Below are positions 9,756 to 18,920 of a DNA stretch of 33,353 nt, in pieces (the first letter of the stretch is position 1; each line of letters starts with the position of its first letter). Source of the DNA: Candidatus Giovannonibacteria bacterium RIFCSPHIGHO2_02_FULL_45_13. Lineage in GTDB: Bacteria > Patescibacteriota > Minisyncoccia > UBA11713 > 2-01-FULL-45-33. The stretch spans positions 33,418 to 66,770 of the forward strand of contig MFHO01000010.1 of NCBI GenBank assembly GCA_001778635.1, written 5' to 3'. The notes beneath the pieces were generated by a model. The model saw nothing but the letters and a program-made list of their open reading frames with translations. It ran no database searches and was not told where the DNA came from. The position numbers and the translations under genes were made by a program.

Positions 9756-10010
9756 TTAGAGTGTAATAGTGTGCAAACTCAATTCTTTTGGGTGATAAGA
9801 TTTAAGAGCCTCGCTATTTTCCTTTTCTTCAGCGACCAAATAAATAACTTCTCTAATATTTCTTAATGCCTCGTCTAAGGTTTTCCCTTGTGCGTAGCAG
9901 CCCTCTAAGATTGGGCATTCGACAACATAAAACTCGTCCTCATCCTTTTCCGCAACAAGAGGAAGCTGTAAATTACGTAATTTTGACAAAATTTTGGATT
10001 TATTAGCCAT
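9756..10010 (-). CDS. HicB-like antitoxin-family protein
   Basis: LPLVAEKDEDEFYVVECPILEGCYAQGKTLDEALRNIREVIYLVAEE. Confidence 0.8.
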   Translation of the reverse strand: MANKSKILSKLRNLQLPLVAEKDEDEFYVVECPILEGCYAQGKTLDEALRNIREVIYLVAEEKENSEALKSYHPKELSLHTITL

Positions 10011-10060
10011 ATATTCCAGAGTATCACATGGCTCAAAAAACTGTCAAATATAGCCTTGTT

Positions 10061-10098
10061 CGTTAAAAATAAAAATTGGCGATCCGGGATCGCCAATT
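10061..10098 (-). terminator. Rho-independent terminator of the coiled-coil gene
   Basis: AATTGGCGATCC-G-GGATCGCCAATT 12-bp stem followed on the minus strand by TTTTATTTTT. Confidence 0.85.
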
Positions 10099-10115
10099 CA
10101 TATGCGCCTAAGAAT

Positions 10116-11246
10116 TTAAAAGGGCGCATTGTTATCAATCCTATACAAAATACCGTAAAGCGCTGCATTTTTAAGATCACTCCGGGCTTTTCGCCAATCT
10201 GGATACTTGCCAATCCGCATTTTGGCTGCGGAGTCTGTAGGGTCCGGCCGATCTACATCGGCAAACGATCTAAGAAGATTAACAAACTCTCGGTTTAACG
10301 CCTCTCGATCAATGGAAACAAGTTCCGAATTCCTGCCCCAGCGAGTTTCGGCATAAATTTCTTGTAATTTTTTTGCGTCCTCATCAATTTTTTCATATTG
10401 CGGTTTCAGTGACTCTTGGAGCTTGCAAGAATTATCATACGCGTCAGTCACGGCGCCAAAAAGAACTTTTTGAGACAGGATATTATCTATGGCTCTTTTT
10501 GAGCTAAAATCCCAAAACCCAAGCCTTTCGCGCCTATCTAAAAGCTGGGAAAGGTAAGCATTAAAAGAGCCTTGTCGATCGAATGGCCCAAGCTGATGCT
10601 TAACTGGACTCTTTTCGCTAAGCTTATCGCTTTCTACCTGCGTCATTTCTTTCACTTTCTCACGAGCTTCTATTTCAACATCGTCTGCGTCTTTACTTTG
10701 TTTATCCAAAAGATATTTTTCCTCACCCAAAGCCTTGATCTTTTCCGCCAACATAGCGAATTCTTTTCGCGTCTCCTCTTTGAGCGCCGCCTCCCTTTTT
10801 AACCTTTCTGCCTTTTGCGCCTCGAGCTCGGCCGCTTCTTTTTCTTTTAATTTTTTAATAACCTCGGGATTCGCTTTGATTGTGTCAACAAATGTGTCAA
10901 CAAAAGTATTGATAACCCCTCTCTGCCTCTCAAGATCAGAAACTAATCCTTTGACGTCGGCCGAGTTTTTAAGGTCTTCTTCGTCAAGCTTCCCGTTTTT
11001 TTCCATCTCATTGTAATAATTCAGAGTTGCTTGCGCTTCGCCAAGCAATTGTTTATTTTGCTCCCGTTCGGATCTCAACCCTTCAAGCTCTTCTAACATT
11101 TTCTGAATGTGCGCCTCTTTCTCAAGCTCCGCTTTGGCCAACTTGCTTTGATGCAATTCTCTCATTTCGCGCAACGCCTCAACTGACGGCTTTTTTGCGT
11201 CTCCCATGTCGCCCTCCTTTTGTGCTGGTTGTTGTTCGTTAATCAT
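10116..11246 (-). CDS. Hypothetical coiled-coil protein
   Basis: 376-aa charged, Glu/Lys-rich predicted coiled coil. Confidence 0.75.
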   Translation of the reverse strand: MINEQQPAQKEGDMGDAKKPSVEALREMRELHQSKLAKAELEKEAHIQKMLEELEGLRSEREQNKQLLGEAQATLNYYNEMEKNGKLDEEDLKNSADVKGLVSDLERQRGVINTFVDTFVDTIKANPEVIKKLKEKEAAELEAQKAERLKREAALKEETRKEFAMLAEKIKALGEEKYLLDKQSKDADDVEIEAREKVKEMTQVESDKLSEKSPVKHQLGPFDRQGSFNAYLSQLLDRRERLGFWDFSSKRAIDNILSQKVLFGAVTDAYDNSCKLQESLKPQYEKIDEDAKKLQEIYAETRWGRNSELVSIDREALNREFVNLLRSFADVDRPDPTDSAAKMRIGKYPDWRKARSDLKNAALYGILYRIDNNAPF

Positions 11247-11282
11247 TAGGATAGTTTAACCTTACTTAGTCTATTGATACAC

Positions 11283-12560
11283 CTACTGCAAAATAATGTC
11301 AATACGGCTGGGGATGGCGTTAAAACTGCGATAAAACGGCTTTATCCAGAATGGGCGTACTTTGATTTCGGCGCGCGAAAGCCCGGGAAAAGCATCGAAC
11401 ATAGCGCTGGCATCGTAAATCTCGTTTTTAACAATAAAATTCTTAATCAACTCATTGTCAATCGCCGCTTCTATTTCCATTTGTCCAGAAATTTTAATAG
11501 TGAAAGTTTCAGCGTCAAATTTATACCCGATAAGCGCGATCTTTAAATCATCGAGGTTGGTTATGCGCAAATTAGATACATTCAAAGCCGTAGCCGCCGC
11601 GTTATCCTTAAGAAGCAATTCTTCTAAAGCTTTTCGCGGCACAATCGTGCCTCTTATTTCGCCGTCAATCATAAAATCAAAATTGTTGTTTTGAGAAACA
11701 GCAACCCCAACAGGCGGATTAACATTTTCTTTAAGAACGGCGTAATCCGCCGACGGAACAAGTAAAAATTCGCTTTGAGGAATTTTATCCTTAAGCAAAT
11801 TGACCGCTTCCTTCTGCGCTTTCAAAATAATCTGCGCCGAAGCTTTATCGCGGTCGCTCTTTCCGACAACAAGCTGTTCGCCGGAAGCGCCTCCCAACAT
11901 TTCAGTTTTGGACCGCGCGAAAACAAGTTCATATTTAGGAGAGTCCTTAAATCCGGGTATCGTAAAATCTGAAAGTCCTATATTGTACTCTTTGCCAGGC
12001 TTATCCGCAGAAACGGCAACCTCAATGGAACCTGGCGTTGTTTTCCCCCCGTCCAGCCGCGCACCCGGGACTACAACCGTGCGCGGAATACGAAAAATTT
12101 TCCCTTCGGGAGATTCAAGCCTTGTGGAAGAAATGAGAACTTGCGGGGCTTTGGATTTATTAAAAATGACAACATTGCCTTCGGCGCGGATTTCCTGCGA
12201 TTTTTTTTCCGTTGCGTTAAACGCGCCGCCCCTTGAATCTTCCAGGGCCACTGTTTTGAAAATCAAGCCTCCGTCAGCTGGATTCTTGGATAAAATTATT
12301 GTTTTCTCGGCAACGGCAGTCGTAGTTTTTGGCGACAAAATCACTTCCAATTTAGCTTGAAATAGCCCGACACCGAATAAAAACGCGGCGATAACGGCGG
12401 CGAACAAGACAATTTTCTTTTTCTTTTTTTTTCTAGCTATGGAAACAGGCGGTTTTATTGACGGAGCGGGCCCCTGAAAAAGCTGGGAAGTAATTTCTTT
12501 CTTTGGCGCGATAACTATATCAGAAATAATTCGCTTGCCGCTGGAAGGAATAGTGTTCAT
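11283..12560 (-). CDS. Hypothetical single-TM protein (baseplate-J-like/assembly-type, tentative)
   Basis: Cytoplasmic N-terminus, TM IVLFAAVIAAFLFGVGLF, beta-rich exterior; overlaps the start of the PilM/FtsA-like gene operon by 4 nt. Confidence 0.6.
   Translation of the reverse strand: MNTIPSSGKRIISDIVIAPKKEITSQLFQGPAPSIKPPVSIARKKKKKKIVLFAAVIAAFLFGVGLFQAKLEVILSPKTTTAVAEKTIILSKNPADGGLIFKTVALEDSRGGAFNATEKKSQEIRAEGNVVIFNKSKAPQVLISSTRLESPEGKIFRIPRTVVVPGARLDGGKTTPGSIEVAVSADKPGKEYNIGLSDFTIPGFKDSPKYELVFARSKTEMLGGASGEQLVVGKSDRDKASAQIILKAQKEAVNLLKDKIPQSEFLLVPSADYAVLKENVNPPVGVAVSQNNNFDFMIDGEIRGTIVPRKALEELLLKDNAAATALNVSNLRITNLDDLKIALIGYKFDAETFTIKISGQMEIEAAIDNELIKNFIVKNEIYDASAMFDAFPGLSRAEIKVRPFWIKPFYRSFNAIPSRIDIILQ
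11284..11307. repeat. 24-bp direct repeat, right copy
   Basis: Identical to 9655-9678; overlaps the 3' end of the 11283..12560 CDS. Confidence 0.9.
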
Positions 12561-13702
12561 GGCGTCAAAAGCGCTAAAGAAGATAAAATCACATCGCCGC
12601 CGCCGCGTAGCCAGTTTTGCGAAGCCCCGGCAAAAAAATCGCGGAAGATTTCTGCGTTGAAAATTTGGATATCTGCTGCAATATTATAATCTCGCTTCAA
12701 ACTTTCTTTCAAAAACCCGGCGAAGAGCGCGAGATCCGCGCCGCCTCCAGTCAGCATAATTTTGCGCGTGTAGTTTCCGGACGCAAACTGCCGTATCGGC
12801 TCCTGGAGCGCTAAAAACCAATCAGATAATGCAGGCGTAAGCACTTTTTCAACTTTTGTTTTTATCGCTTCATCCAGAGCGCCAGAAGAATATTTTTTAA
12901 TTAAAGATTCGGCTTCGGCAGCGTCGATTTTCATTGAGGCCTCTACTCTCCGCATTAAAGTCCGGACACCGAAAGCCGCCGCGCCGTAACGCTGATTTAC
13001 ACAAGCATCTGCATCAAAAATCGTGGTCATTTCTCCACCGATATCCATCGCAATGCCATGCTCGTAAAGATTGCCTGTGGATTTAAGCGCTTTGCGGAAA
13101 ACGGCGGCGTCTGAATAATAAAAAACGCCGCTTTTCGGGAAAAACATTTCCTTGGCGCTTTCTACGTATTCTTTTAAAGTCGGGCTGATTGAAGTAAACA
13201 TAATCGCGGCTTCCAAAGATTTGCCTTTATACCGGTTGGCGCTATCAACTTCGTAACCATTGACGCGCATGCTTAAAATTTCATGTCCGACAATTGCCAG
13301 CATTTTGTCCATAATTTCGTCTCTCAATGATTTTACCATCCGATTAATTTCTTCTTCGGTAATTGCCGATGAAGAATTTGCGCGCGTTATTTTTCTTTCC
13401 GTTGTTTTGTCCACGCAAAACGGATCGGCAAATCCAATCATAATTATGTCAAAATGGCGCAAAACACCGAAAGCGTCTTTGAAAACTTTTATAAAACCGT
13501 CCTTTAGAATATATGGCAACTTTTCCGCAACTCCGCCCAATTGATATCCAAATAGGTCAATTGGGTACCTTAAAACTTTCAAAATCTCTGTTTTTTCGCC
13601 TTCATGCCTTACAGCTGCAGCAGCCGATATGGAGGCAGTGCCTAAATCAATTGCCAAAACATGAGTCCTGCCGCGCTCTCTTTTAAAAAAATCCAGCAAC
13701 AT
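12557..13702 (-). CDS. PilM/FtsA-like actin-fold ATPase
   Basis: VLAIDLGTASISAAAA, HGIAMDIGGEMTTIF, KIMLTGGGADL. Confidence 0.8.
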   Translation of the reverse strand: MLLDFFKRERGRTHVLAIDLGTASISAAAAVRHEGEKTEILKVLRYPIDLFGYQLGGVAEKLPYILKDGFIKVFKDAFGVLRHFDIIMIGFADPFCVDKTTERKITRANSSSAITEEEINRMVKSLRDEIMDKMLAIVGHEILSMRVNGYEVDSANRYKGKSLEAAIMFTSISPTLKEYVESAKEMFFPKSGVFYYSDAAVFRKALKSTGNLYEHGIAMDIGGEMTTIFDADACVNQRYGAAAFGVRTLMRRVEASMKIDAAEAESLIKKYSSGALDEAIKTKVEKVLTPALSDWFLALQEPIRQFASGNYTRKIMLTGGGADLALFAGFLKESLKRDYNIAADIQIFNAEIFRDFFAGASQNWLRGGGDVILSSLALLTP

Positions 13703-13730
13703 AAGTTTATTATAACAAATTGCGTTTGCA

Positions 13731-15128
13731 TTATCCTGCTTTAATATGCAATTCGCGGAGCTGTTTTTTTGTGAGCCCGCTTGGGGAATCCATCATAAGA
13801 TCGCGGCCGTCGCCGGTAAGAGGGAAAGCGACTACCTCGCGCATGGCTTCTTCCTCTGAAAAGATCATCATCAAACGATCAAGCCCCAAAGCTATGCCGC
13901 CATGAGGAGGGGCGCCGTATTCAAACGCCTCCAGCATATGTCCAAATTTTTCTTTAATCTCTTCTTTGGTGTGCCCCAAAATTTCAAACACTTTCTCCAG
14001 CACCTCCGCCTTATTGATGCGTATCCCCCCACCCCCCACTTCGTGCCCGTTGCACACCAAATCGTATTGAAGAGAAATCAAACTCTCCAAATTTTTCCCG
14101 CGCATTAACTCATTAACGTGCTCCGGTTTAGGCGCAGTAAAAGGATTATGAGAATAAGTGAGACACCCATTCTCATCTTTCTCAAACACAGGAAAATCCA
14201 CAACCCAAGCAAAGGCAAGCTCTTTGGAACCTTTGTTTTGGCGCAAATCAAATTTATCTGCTCCGAATTTTTCCATCGCCTCTTGATAAGTAAACGTAGG
14301 AAACGGCTTTTGCGTTATTTTCTGTCCGATTTTCTCCGCCGCATAAATTACCATTTCTTCGATAAAATTCATCACATCTTTTTGCTCCACAAAGCTCATT
14401 TCAATATCAATTTGCGTATGCTCAAAACCTCTGTCGGCTCTTGTATCCTCGTCCCTTAACGCGCGCGCTATCTGAAAATACTTCTCAAGCCCCGCAACCA
14501 TCAAAAGTTGTTTATATTGTTGCGGCGACTGCGGCAAGGCATAAAATTTGCCGGGATGCAGACGAGATGGCACAACAAAATCTCTCGAACCCTCTGGGGT
14601 AGACTTCGTAAGCAATGGCGTTTCTGTTTCGACGAAATCTCTTTCATACAAAAAATCGCGGATGTGTTTCGGGAACTCGCTCCGCAAAATTAAATTTTTT
14701 TGCAGACGGCCTCTTTTTAAATCAAGATATCGGTGTTTTAGCCTAATATCTTCTCCGATCTCGCGGCCGTCTGACGCAACATCAAACGGCGGGGCTTTGG
14801 CTTCGGCCAGAATTTCCAGTTTGGTCGCCTCAATTTCAACATTGCCTGTCGCAATATCCGGATTCCGCATGCCCTCTGGCCGCTCTTTGACAATGCCATC
14901 AATTTTTACAACCCACTCTGGACGAAGTTTGTCGGCAAGTTCAAGCAAATTCGGGTTTCCGCCAGAGACGGATCCGCCTTTGGCGGAAAAAACAATCTGA
15001 ACTAACCCCCACCTATCCCGCAAATCAATAAAAATAAGCTTACCGTGGTCGCGCCTTCCGCCCACCCAGCCCATCAAAGTCACGGTTTCCCTTATTTTAT
15101 TTACAGTATCTTTAGTAAGCGTGCGCAT
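13731..15128 (-). CDS. aspS: Aspartyl-tRNA synthetase
   Basis: OB-fold N-terminus; FVETETPLLTKSTPEGSRDFVVPSR; ALPQSPQQYKQLLMVAGLEKYFQIARALRDED; GIALGLDRLMMI. Confidence 0.95.
   Translation of the reverse strand: MRTLTKDTVNKIRETVTLMGWVGGRRDHGKLIFIDLRDRWGLVQIVFSAKGGSVSGGNPNLLELADKLRPEWVVKIDGIVKERPEGMRNPDIATGNVEIEATKLEILAEAKAPPFDVASDGREIGEDIRLKHRYLDLKRGRLQKNLILRSEFPKHIRDFLYERDFVETETPLLTKSTPEGSRDFVVPSRLHPGKFYALPQSPQQYKQLLMVAGLEKYFQIARALRDEDTRADRGFEHTQIDIEMSFVEQKDVMNFIEEMVIYAAEKIGQKITQKPFPTFTYQEAMEKFGADKFDLRQNKGSKELAFAWVVDFPVFEKDENGCLTYSHNPFTAPKPEHVNELMRGKNLESLISLQYDLVCNGHEVGGGGIRINKAEVLEKVFEILGHTKEEIKEKFGHMLEAFEYGAPPHGGIALGLDRLMMIFSEEEAMREVVAFPLTGDGRDLMMDSPSGLTKKQLRELHIKAG
14956..14989. repeat. 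Palindromic element inside aspS
   Basis: TTTCCGCCA...TGGCGGAAA 9-bp arms with nested TCCGCC-TTT-GGCGGA; encodes FSAKGGSVSGGN in frame. Confidence 0.7.
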
Positions 15129-15132
15129 ATTA

Positions 15133-16701
15133 TTATGCTACAGGAAGTTCCGCAAAAAATGTACTGCCCTTTCCAACCCCTTCCGATTCAGCCCAAACAC
15201 GGCCTTTGTGGTCTTCCGCGATTTTTTTCACAAAATAAAGCCCCAAACCAATACCCTCCGGACGCTCTTTTTGGGCAATTTCAGTTCTGCCAAATTTAGT
15301 AAAAAGACGCGGCAGCTCATCCTGCGGTATGCCCACACCATTGTCTTGAATGGAAAGCAGCAGCCGTTGTGATTTCGGCCTTAGAGTTATCAAAATCGGC
15401 CCAATTTTGGAATATTTCAGAGCGTTATCTACTAAATTGACGACAATCTCGCGCAGCTTGTCTGCGTCTCCGAAAACGCTAAAAGCTCTGTTATTTTCAT
15501 TTTTAAATTCTACCAATATGCCTTTTGGTTTAAATATTGCATCAAATTCTTTTATTATCTCGTCAACAACATCATCCAGATACATTTTTTTGAACTCGTA
15601 TTTTATTTTGCCCGCCTCAATTCGGGAAAGATCCAAAAGCTCCGCGACCAATTTAATCAACTGATTGGTGGCCGTGGAAACTCGACTCAACGCGCCGCGC
15701 GCTTTTTTGTCTATATCCCCGAAGGAGCCTTCCAGCACCAAAGAAGTGTATCCTTTGATCACCGTCAGCGGCGCCCGCAATTGATTCCCGGCCAAAGAAA
15801 TAAATTCCGATTTGGCCTCATCAAGTTTTGTAAGTTTCTCATTGGCATTCTCCAGATTGTGCGCGAGCTTTTCAATTTCTTCCCTAGTGCGAACTTCCCG
15901 CAAAACACTGCGGATAAGCAAATACCCAAAAAATCCGACGACGACCAGCGGTGTGAATTTTCTCACAAGCTCTCCGCCCGATTGTGAAAGCGCGGTTTCA
16001 ATAACCGCAGATAGCCATATTAAAAAAACAAAAAGCTCCATGGCAATAACCTTCGCGTTAAGCAATCGATGGCGAGCCAGCGCGTAACTTACAAGAGCCA
16101 CCCATATGATAGTTGTAAGCGGACCCATCCAAATAAACCGAGAGTTATAAAAAAGAGGCAGCGCCGCGAAAGTTCCGAGAGTTATCAAAATAATCTGTTT
16201 TTTCAAAGCGGAGTCAGATGCCGCGCGATATTTTTTTAAAAGCTCGCGAAACGCGAGTATAAAAAACAACCAAAGATGAATATAGAAAAGAAGGCGCAAT
16301 GGCCCGTAAACAAAATATCCGGCAACGCCTATTTTCCAGCCGCCTTTGATAATCAGGTCGGTAAAAAAATAAAAGAAAAAAAAGACGACCGAGGGCAGAA
16401 ATATTGCTGTTTTTTTTCTGAAACTTAGCGCATTTTCTTTTGTGAAAAGCAAAGTAAAATAATAGAAAGTCGGAGCAATAAGCCCGCCAGCGAAATAAAT
16501 AAGGCGCGCGAAAAAGTCAGTAAGAGTTTGATTAGTGGTCCATAAAAAAAATCCAATGCCAAACCCCCATAAAGCCGCAGTGAAAGCAAAAATAGCATAT
16601 GCAGCTGTCGCCGGAAGTCGGCGAGGCTGTAGAAAAAAAACAACGGCTATCAAAAAATCAATCGCGGAAACCACAAAAACGGCTAAAACCTGCTGTGTCA
16701 T
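15133..16701 (-). CDS. Membrane sensor histidine-kinase-like protein
   Basis: Multiple N-terminal TMs; H-box region FISLAGNQLRAPLTVIKGY; N box VVNLVDNALKYSK; G boxes DNGVGIP and GIGLGLYFVKKI. Confidence 0.9.
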   Translation of the reverse strand: MTQQVLAVFVVSAIDFLIAVVFFLQPRRLPATAAYAIFAFTAALWGFGIGFFLWTTNQTLTDFFARLIYFAGGLIAPTFYYFTLLFTKENALSFRKKTAIFLPSVVFFFFYFFTDLIIKGGWKIGVAGYFVYGPLRLLFYIHLWLFFILAFRELLKKYRAASDSALKKQIILITLGTFAALPLFYNSRFIWMGPLTTIIWVALVSYALARHRLLNAKVIAMELFVFLIWLSAVIETALSQSGGELVRKFTPLVVVGFFGYLLIRSVLREVRTREEIEKLAHNLENANEKLTKLDEAKSEFISLAGNQLRAPLTVIKGYTSLVLEGSFGDIDKKARGALSRVSTATNQLIKLVAELLDLSRIEAGKIKYEFKKMYLDDVVDEIIKEFDAIFKPKGILVEFKNENNRAFSVFGDADKLREIVVNLVDNALKYSKIGPILITLRPKSQRLLLSIQDNGVGIPQDELPRLFTKFGRTEIAQKERPEGIGLGLYFVKKIAEDHKGRVWAESEGVGKGSTFFAELPVA

Positions 16702-16711
16702 ACACTATTAT

Positions 16712-17782
16712 TTATCTCCCTAAAAATATTTTTGCAATATCGTGATAAGTTATGAAAAGCATCAAAATAATGAGAACAGTAAGCCCGATGCTATGCACAA
16801 GCGCGCTTGTTCTTACAGAAATACGTTTTCTGCGGACTGCCTCTATTAGCACAAAAAACAGCCGCCCGCCGTCCAAACCCGGAAACGGCAGAACATTAAT
16901 CACTGCAAGATTTACCGACAAAATCGCCGCCAGCATAAGTACTGTGCGCGCGCCGAAATTAATCGCGGAAGAAGTGATATTAAAAATTCCTACCGGGCCG
17001 GCGACCTGAATGTTAGCCGTTTCCCTATTTGCCAAATTTTTTAAAATTTCCAAAAAACCCAAAACCGTGTCTTTTAAAACCTGCCAAGTGAGACCAGCGC
17101 CATCAATCGGAGCGACGTACAATGACGATTTTTCAATACGAACATAACCAAGCGCCACCCCCAAAGAGCCTTCACCCTCCGGAGGATTTTCGCGCGCCAG
17201 AACGGCAAGTTCAATCTCCTCTGTTCCGCGGAGCAACGAAACACGGATATTTTTGCCATGATTTTCTTTAACAAAATTTTGAAAATCTTCTATTTTCGCA
17301 AAGCCGGTAACCTGGTCGCCAACACTCATACCGGCAGTCTCGGCAGGAGATCCTTGCGCCACCTCTATAATAGTTACTTTAGCGTCTGGATAAAAACTTA
17401 TCTTCTCCCCAGACAGCAACTGCGGCACGCCCAAAGCGCTTATCGCGGTAAATAAAAAATAGGCCAGCAAAATATTCGCAAAAACGCCGCTTGCCAAAAC
17501 CAATGCTCTCGTCCGCGCAGGCTTTGAACCAAAGCTTTGCGGCTGGCCCGCGTCATCGCCTTCCTCACCAAAAATTTTTACAAATCCGCCGAAAGGCAAA
17601 AAATTAAGCGAGTAAAGCGTGCCCTTTCCATCCCGCCACAAACTTAAAATCCGCGGCGGAATGCCAAAACCGAATTCCTCAACTTTTATTCCGAACGCGC
17701 GCGCCGCGAAAAAATGTCCAAATTCATGGGAAAGCACCAGAACAAGCAAAATTACTATAAAAATAAGTGCCGCGATTATCAT
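16712..17782 (-). CDS. RseP/SpoIVFB-type M50 site-2 protease with PDZ domain
   Basis: HEFGHFFAARAFGI, PDZ region, INVLPFPGLDGGRL; start moved to the internal Met (MIIAALIF) because the longer ORF overlaps frr. Confidence 0.9.
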   Translation of the reverse strand: MIIAALIFIVILLVLVLSHEFGHFFAARAFGIKVEEFGFGIPPRILSLWRDGKGTLYSLNFLPFGGFVKIFGEEGDDAGQPQSFGSKPARTRALVLASGVFANILLAYFLFTAISALGVPQLLSGEKISFYPDAKVTIIEVAQGSPAETAGMSVGDQVTGFAKIEDFQNFVKENHGKNIRVSLLRGTEEIELAVLARENPPEGEGSLGVALGYVRIEKSSLYVAPIDGAGLTWQVLKDTVLGFLEILKNLANRETANIQVAGPVGIFNITSSAINFGARTVLMLAAILSVNLAVINVLPFPGLDGGRLFFVLIEAVRRKRISVRTSALVHSIGLTVLIILMLFITYHDIAKIFLGR

Positions 17783-17790
17783 TGAAAATT

Positions 17791-18342
17791 TTAAATCGTC
17801 ATAATCTCTTTTTCTTTTTTCTCCGTCATTTCTTCTATTTTTTTGTTTATTTCTTCCGCCATGTGCTCCATCTTTTCCTTTTGAGAAAATTTTTGGTTCT
17901 CCGAAATGAGCTTTGAGCGTTCTTCCTCCTGAATAGTTTTCCAAATTTCATCGCGCCGCCTGCGCGTTTTAATGCGCGCTTCTTCGGCCTGCTTGCCTAC
18001 AATTTTAACAAACTCTTTCCTTCTTTCTTCGGTCAACGCCGGGAAAACAACGCGCACCTGATCTTTTTCGGATATGATAGATACGCCCAAATTTGCTTTT
18101 TCGAGCGCCTGCTCGATCGCCGGAAGAATAGTCCTATCCCAAGGCCTGACAATTATGCTTTTTGGATCAGGCGAAGACAAAGCCGCAACGTGCATAAGCG
18201 GCGTAAGCGTGCCGTATGAATCAACCATAATACTTTCAAGCACAACCGAAGACGCTCTTCCTGTGCGGATTTTTTTTAATTCTCCTTCAAATTTCGACAG
18301 AATATTTTTAAATTCTTTCTCTTCGGCGATAAAATCTATCAT
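17791..18342 (-). CDS. frr: Ribosome recycling factor
   Basis: IRTGRASSVVLESIMVDSYGTLTPLMHVAALSSPDPKSIIVRPWD. Confidence 0.97.
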   Translation of the reverse strand: MIDFIAEEKEFKNILSKFEGELKKIRTGRASSVVLESIMVDSYGTLTPLMHVAALSSPDPKSIIVRPWDRTILPAIEQALEKANLGVSIISEKDQVRVVFPALTEERRKEFVKIVGKQAEEARIKTRRRRDEIWKTIQEEERSKLISENQKFSQKEKMEHMAEEINKKIEEMTEKKEKEIMTI

Positions 18343-18920
18343 AAAATCATATTAATATATTCTCCGGCTAGGCGATTGTTGATCGTAGGGTCGCCCGAAA
18401 ACTTGCAAATCGCGAGCAGCTTTTCAAACTTTAAAACATTGTTTCGCGTAGGCTGCAATCTGGCGCTTGTTTCTGCACGGGCTAAAGCCTTTTTAATTTT
18501 TTCTTCAAGTTCATCTCCGCCGCTTTTACCGTAAACAAGGTCTTTTTTCCAAAAACGAAAAACGGAAAAACGCGATTTTATGGTCGGCAAAAGAGCGCGT
18601 GTATTGTTTGTCGTGGCAATTATAACGCACCTCGGCGGCGGCTCCTCCAAAATTTTCAGCATGGCCGGGGCCGCTTCGCGGCCCAAATTCTCAATAGTTT
18701 TAATTAAAAAAATATTTTTTTGGGAAACAAGCGGGCTTTGCGAAGCTCTTATTTTCAGCGCGCGAACGTCATCAATTGTAATGGGATTGTTTTCTATCTT
18801 TAAAAAATCCGGGCTATGCGCGTAATCGGCCCCGAGAAAATTAGTTGCCAGACTCTTTATCTCGTCGTTTTTTCTTGCCTCGTCGTTGCCGGAAAATAAA
18901 TAGGCGTGCGATACAATCAT
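18339..18920 (-). CDS. holB: DNA polymerase III delta'-like ATPase
   Basis: AYLFSGNDEARKNDEI, IFLIKTIENLGREAAPAMLKILEEPPPRCVIIATTN. Confidence 0.75.
   Translation of the reverse strand: MIVSHAYLFSGNDEARKNDEIKSLATNFLGADYAHSPDFLKIENNPITIDDVRALKIRASQSPLVSQKNIFLIKTIENLGREAAPAMLKILEEPPPRCVIIATTNNTRALLPTIKSRFSVFRFWKKDLVYGKSGGDELEEKIKKALARAETSARLQPTRNNVLKFEKLLAICKFSGDPTINNRLAGEYINMIL

Noticed and set aside
10106-10132. Second hairpin ATGCGCC...GGCGCAT around the stop of 10116..11246
   Set aside because: Short stem with a long loop; the adjacent 12-bp hairpin with U-tract explains termination better.
10881-10904. 12-nt tandem duplication (TGTGTCAACAAA x2) in the coiled-coil gene
   Set aside because: Small local duplication (FVDTFVDT) in a low-complexity helical protein; not distinctive.
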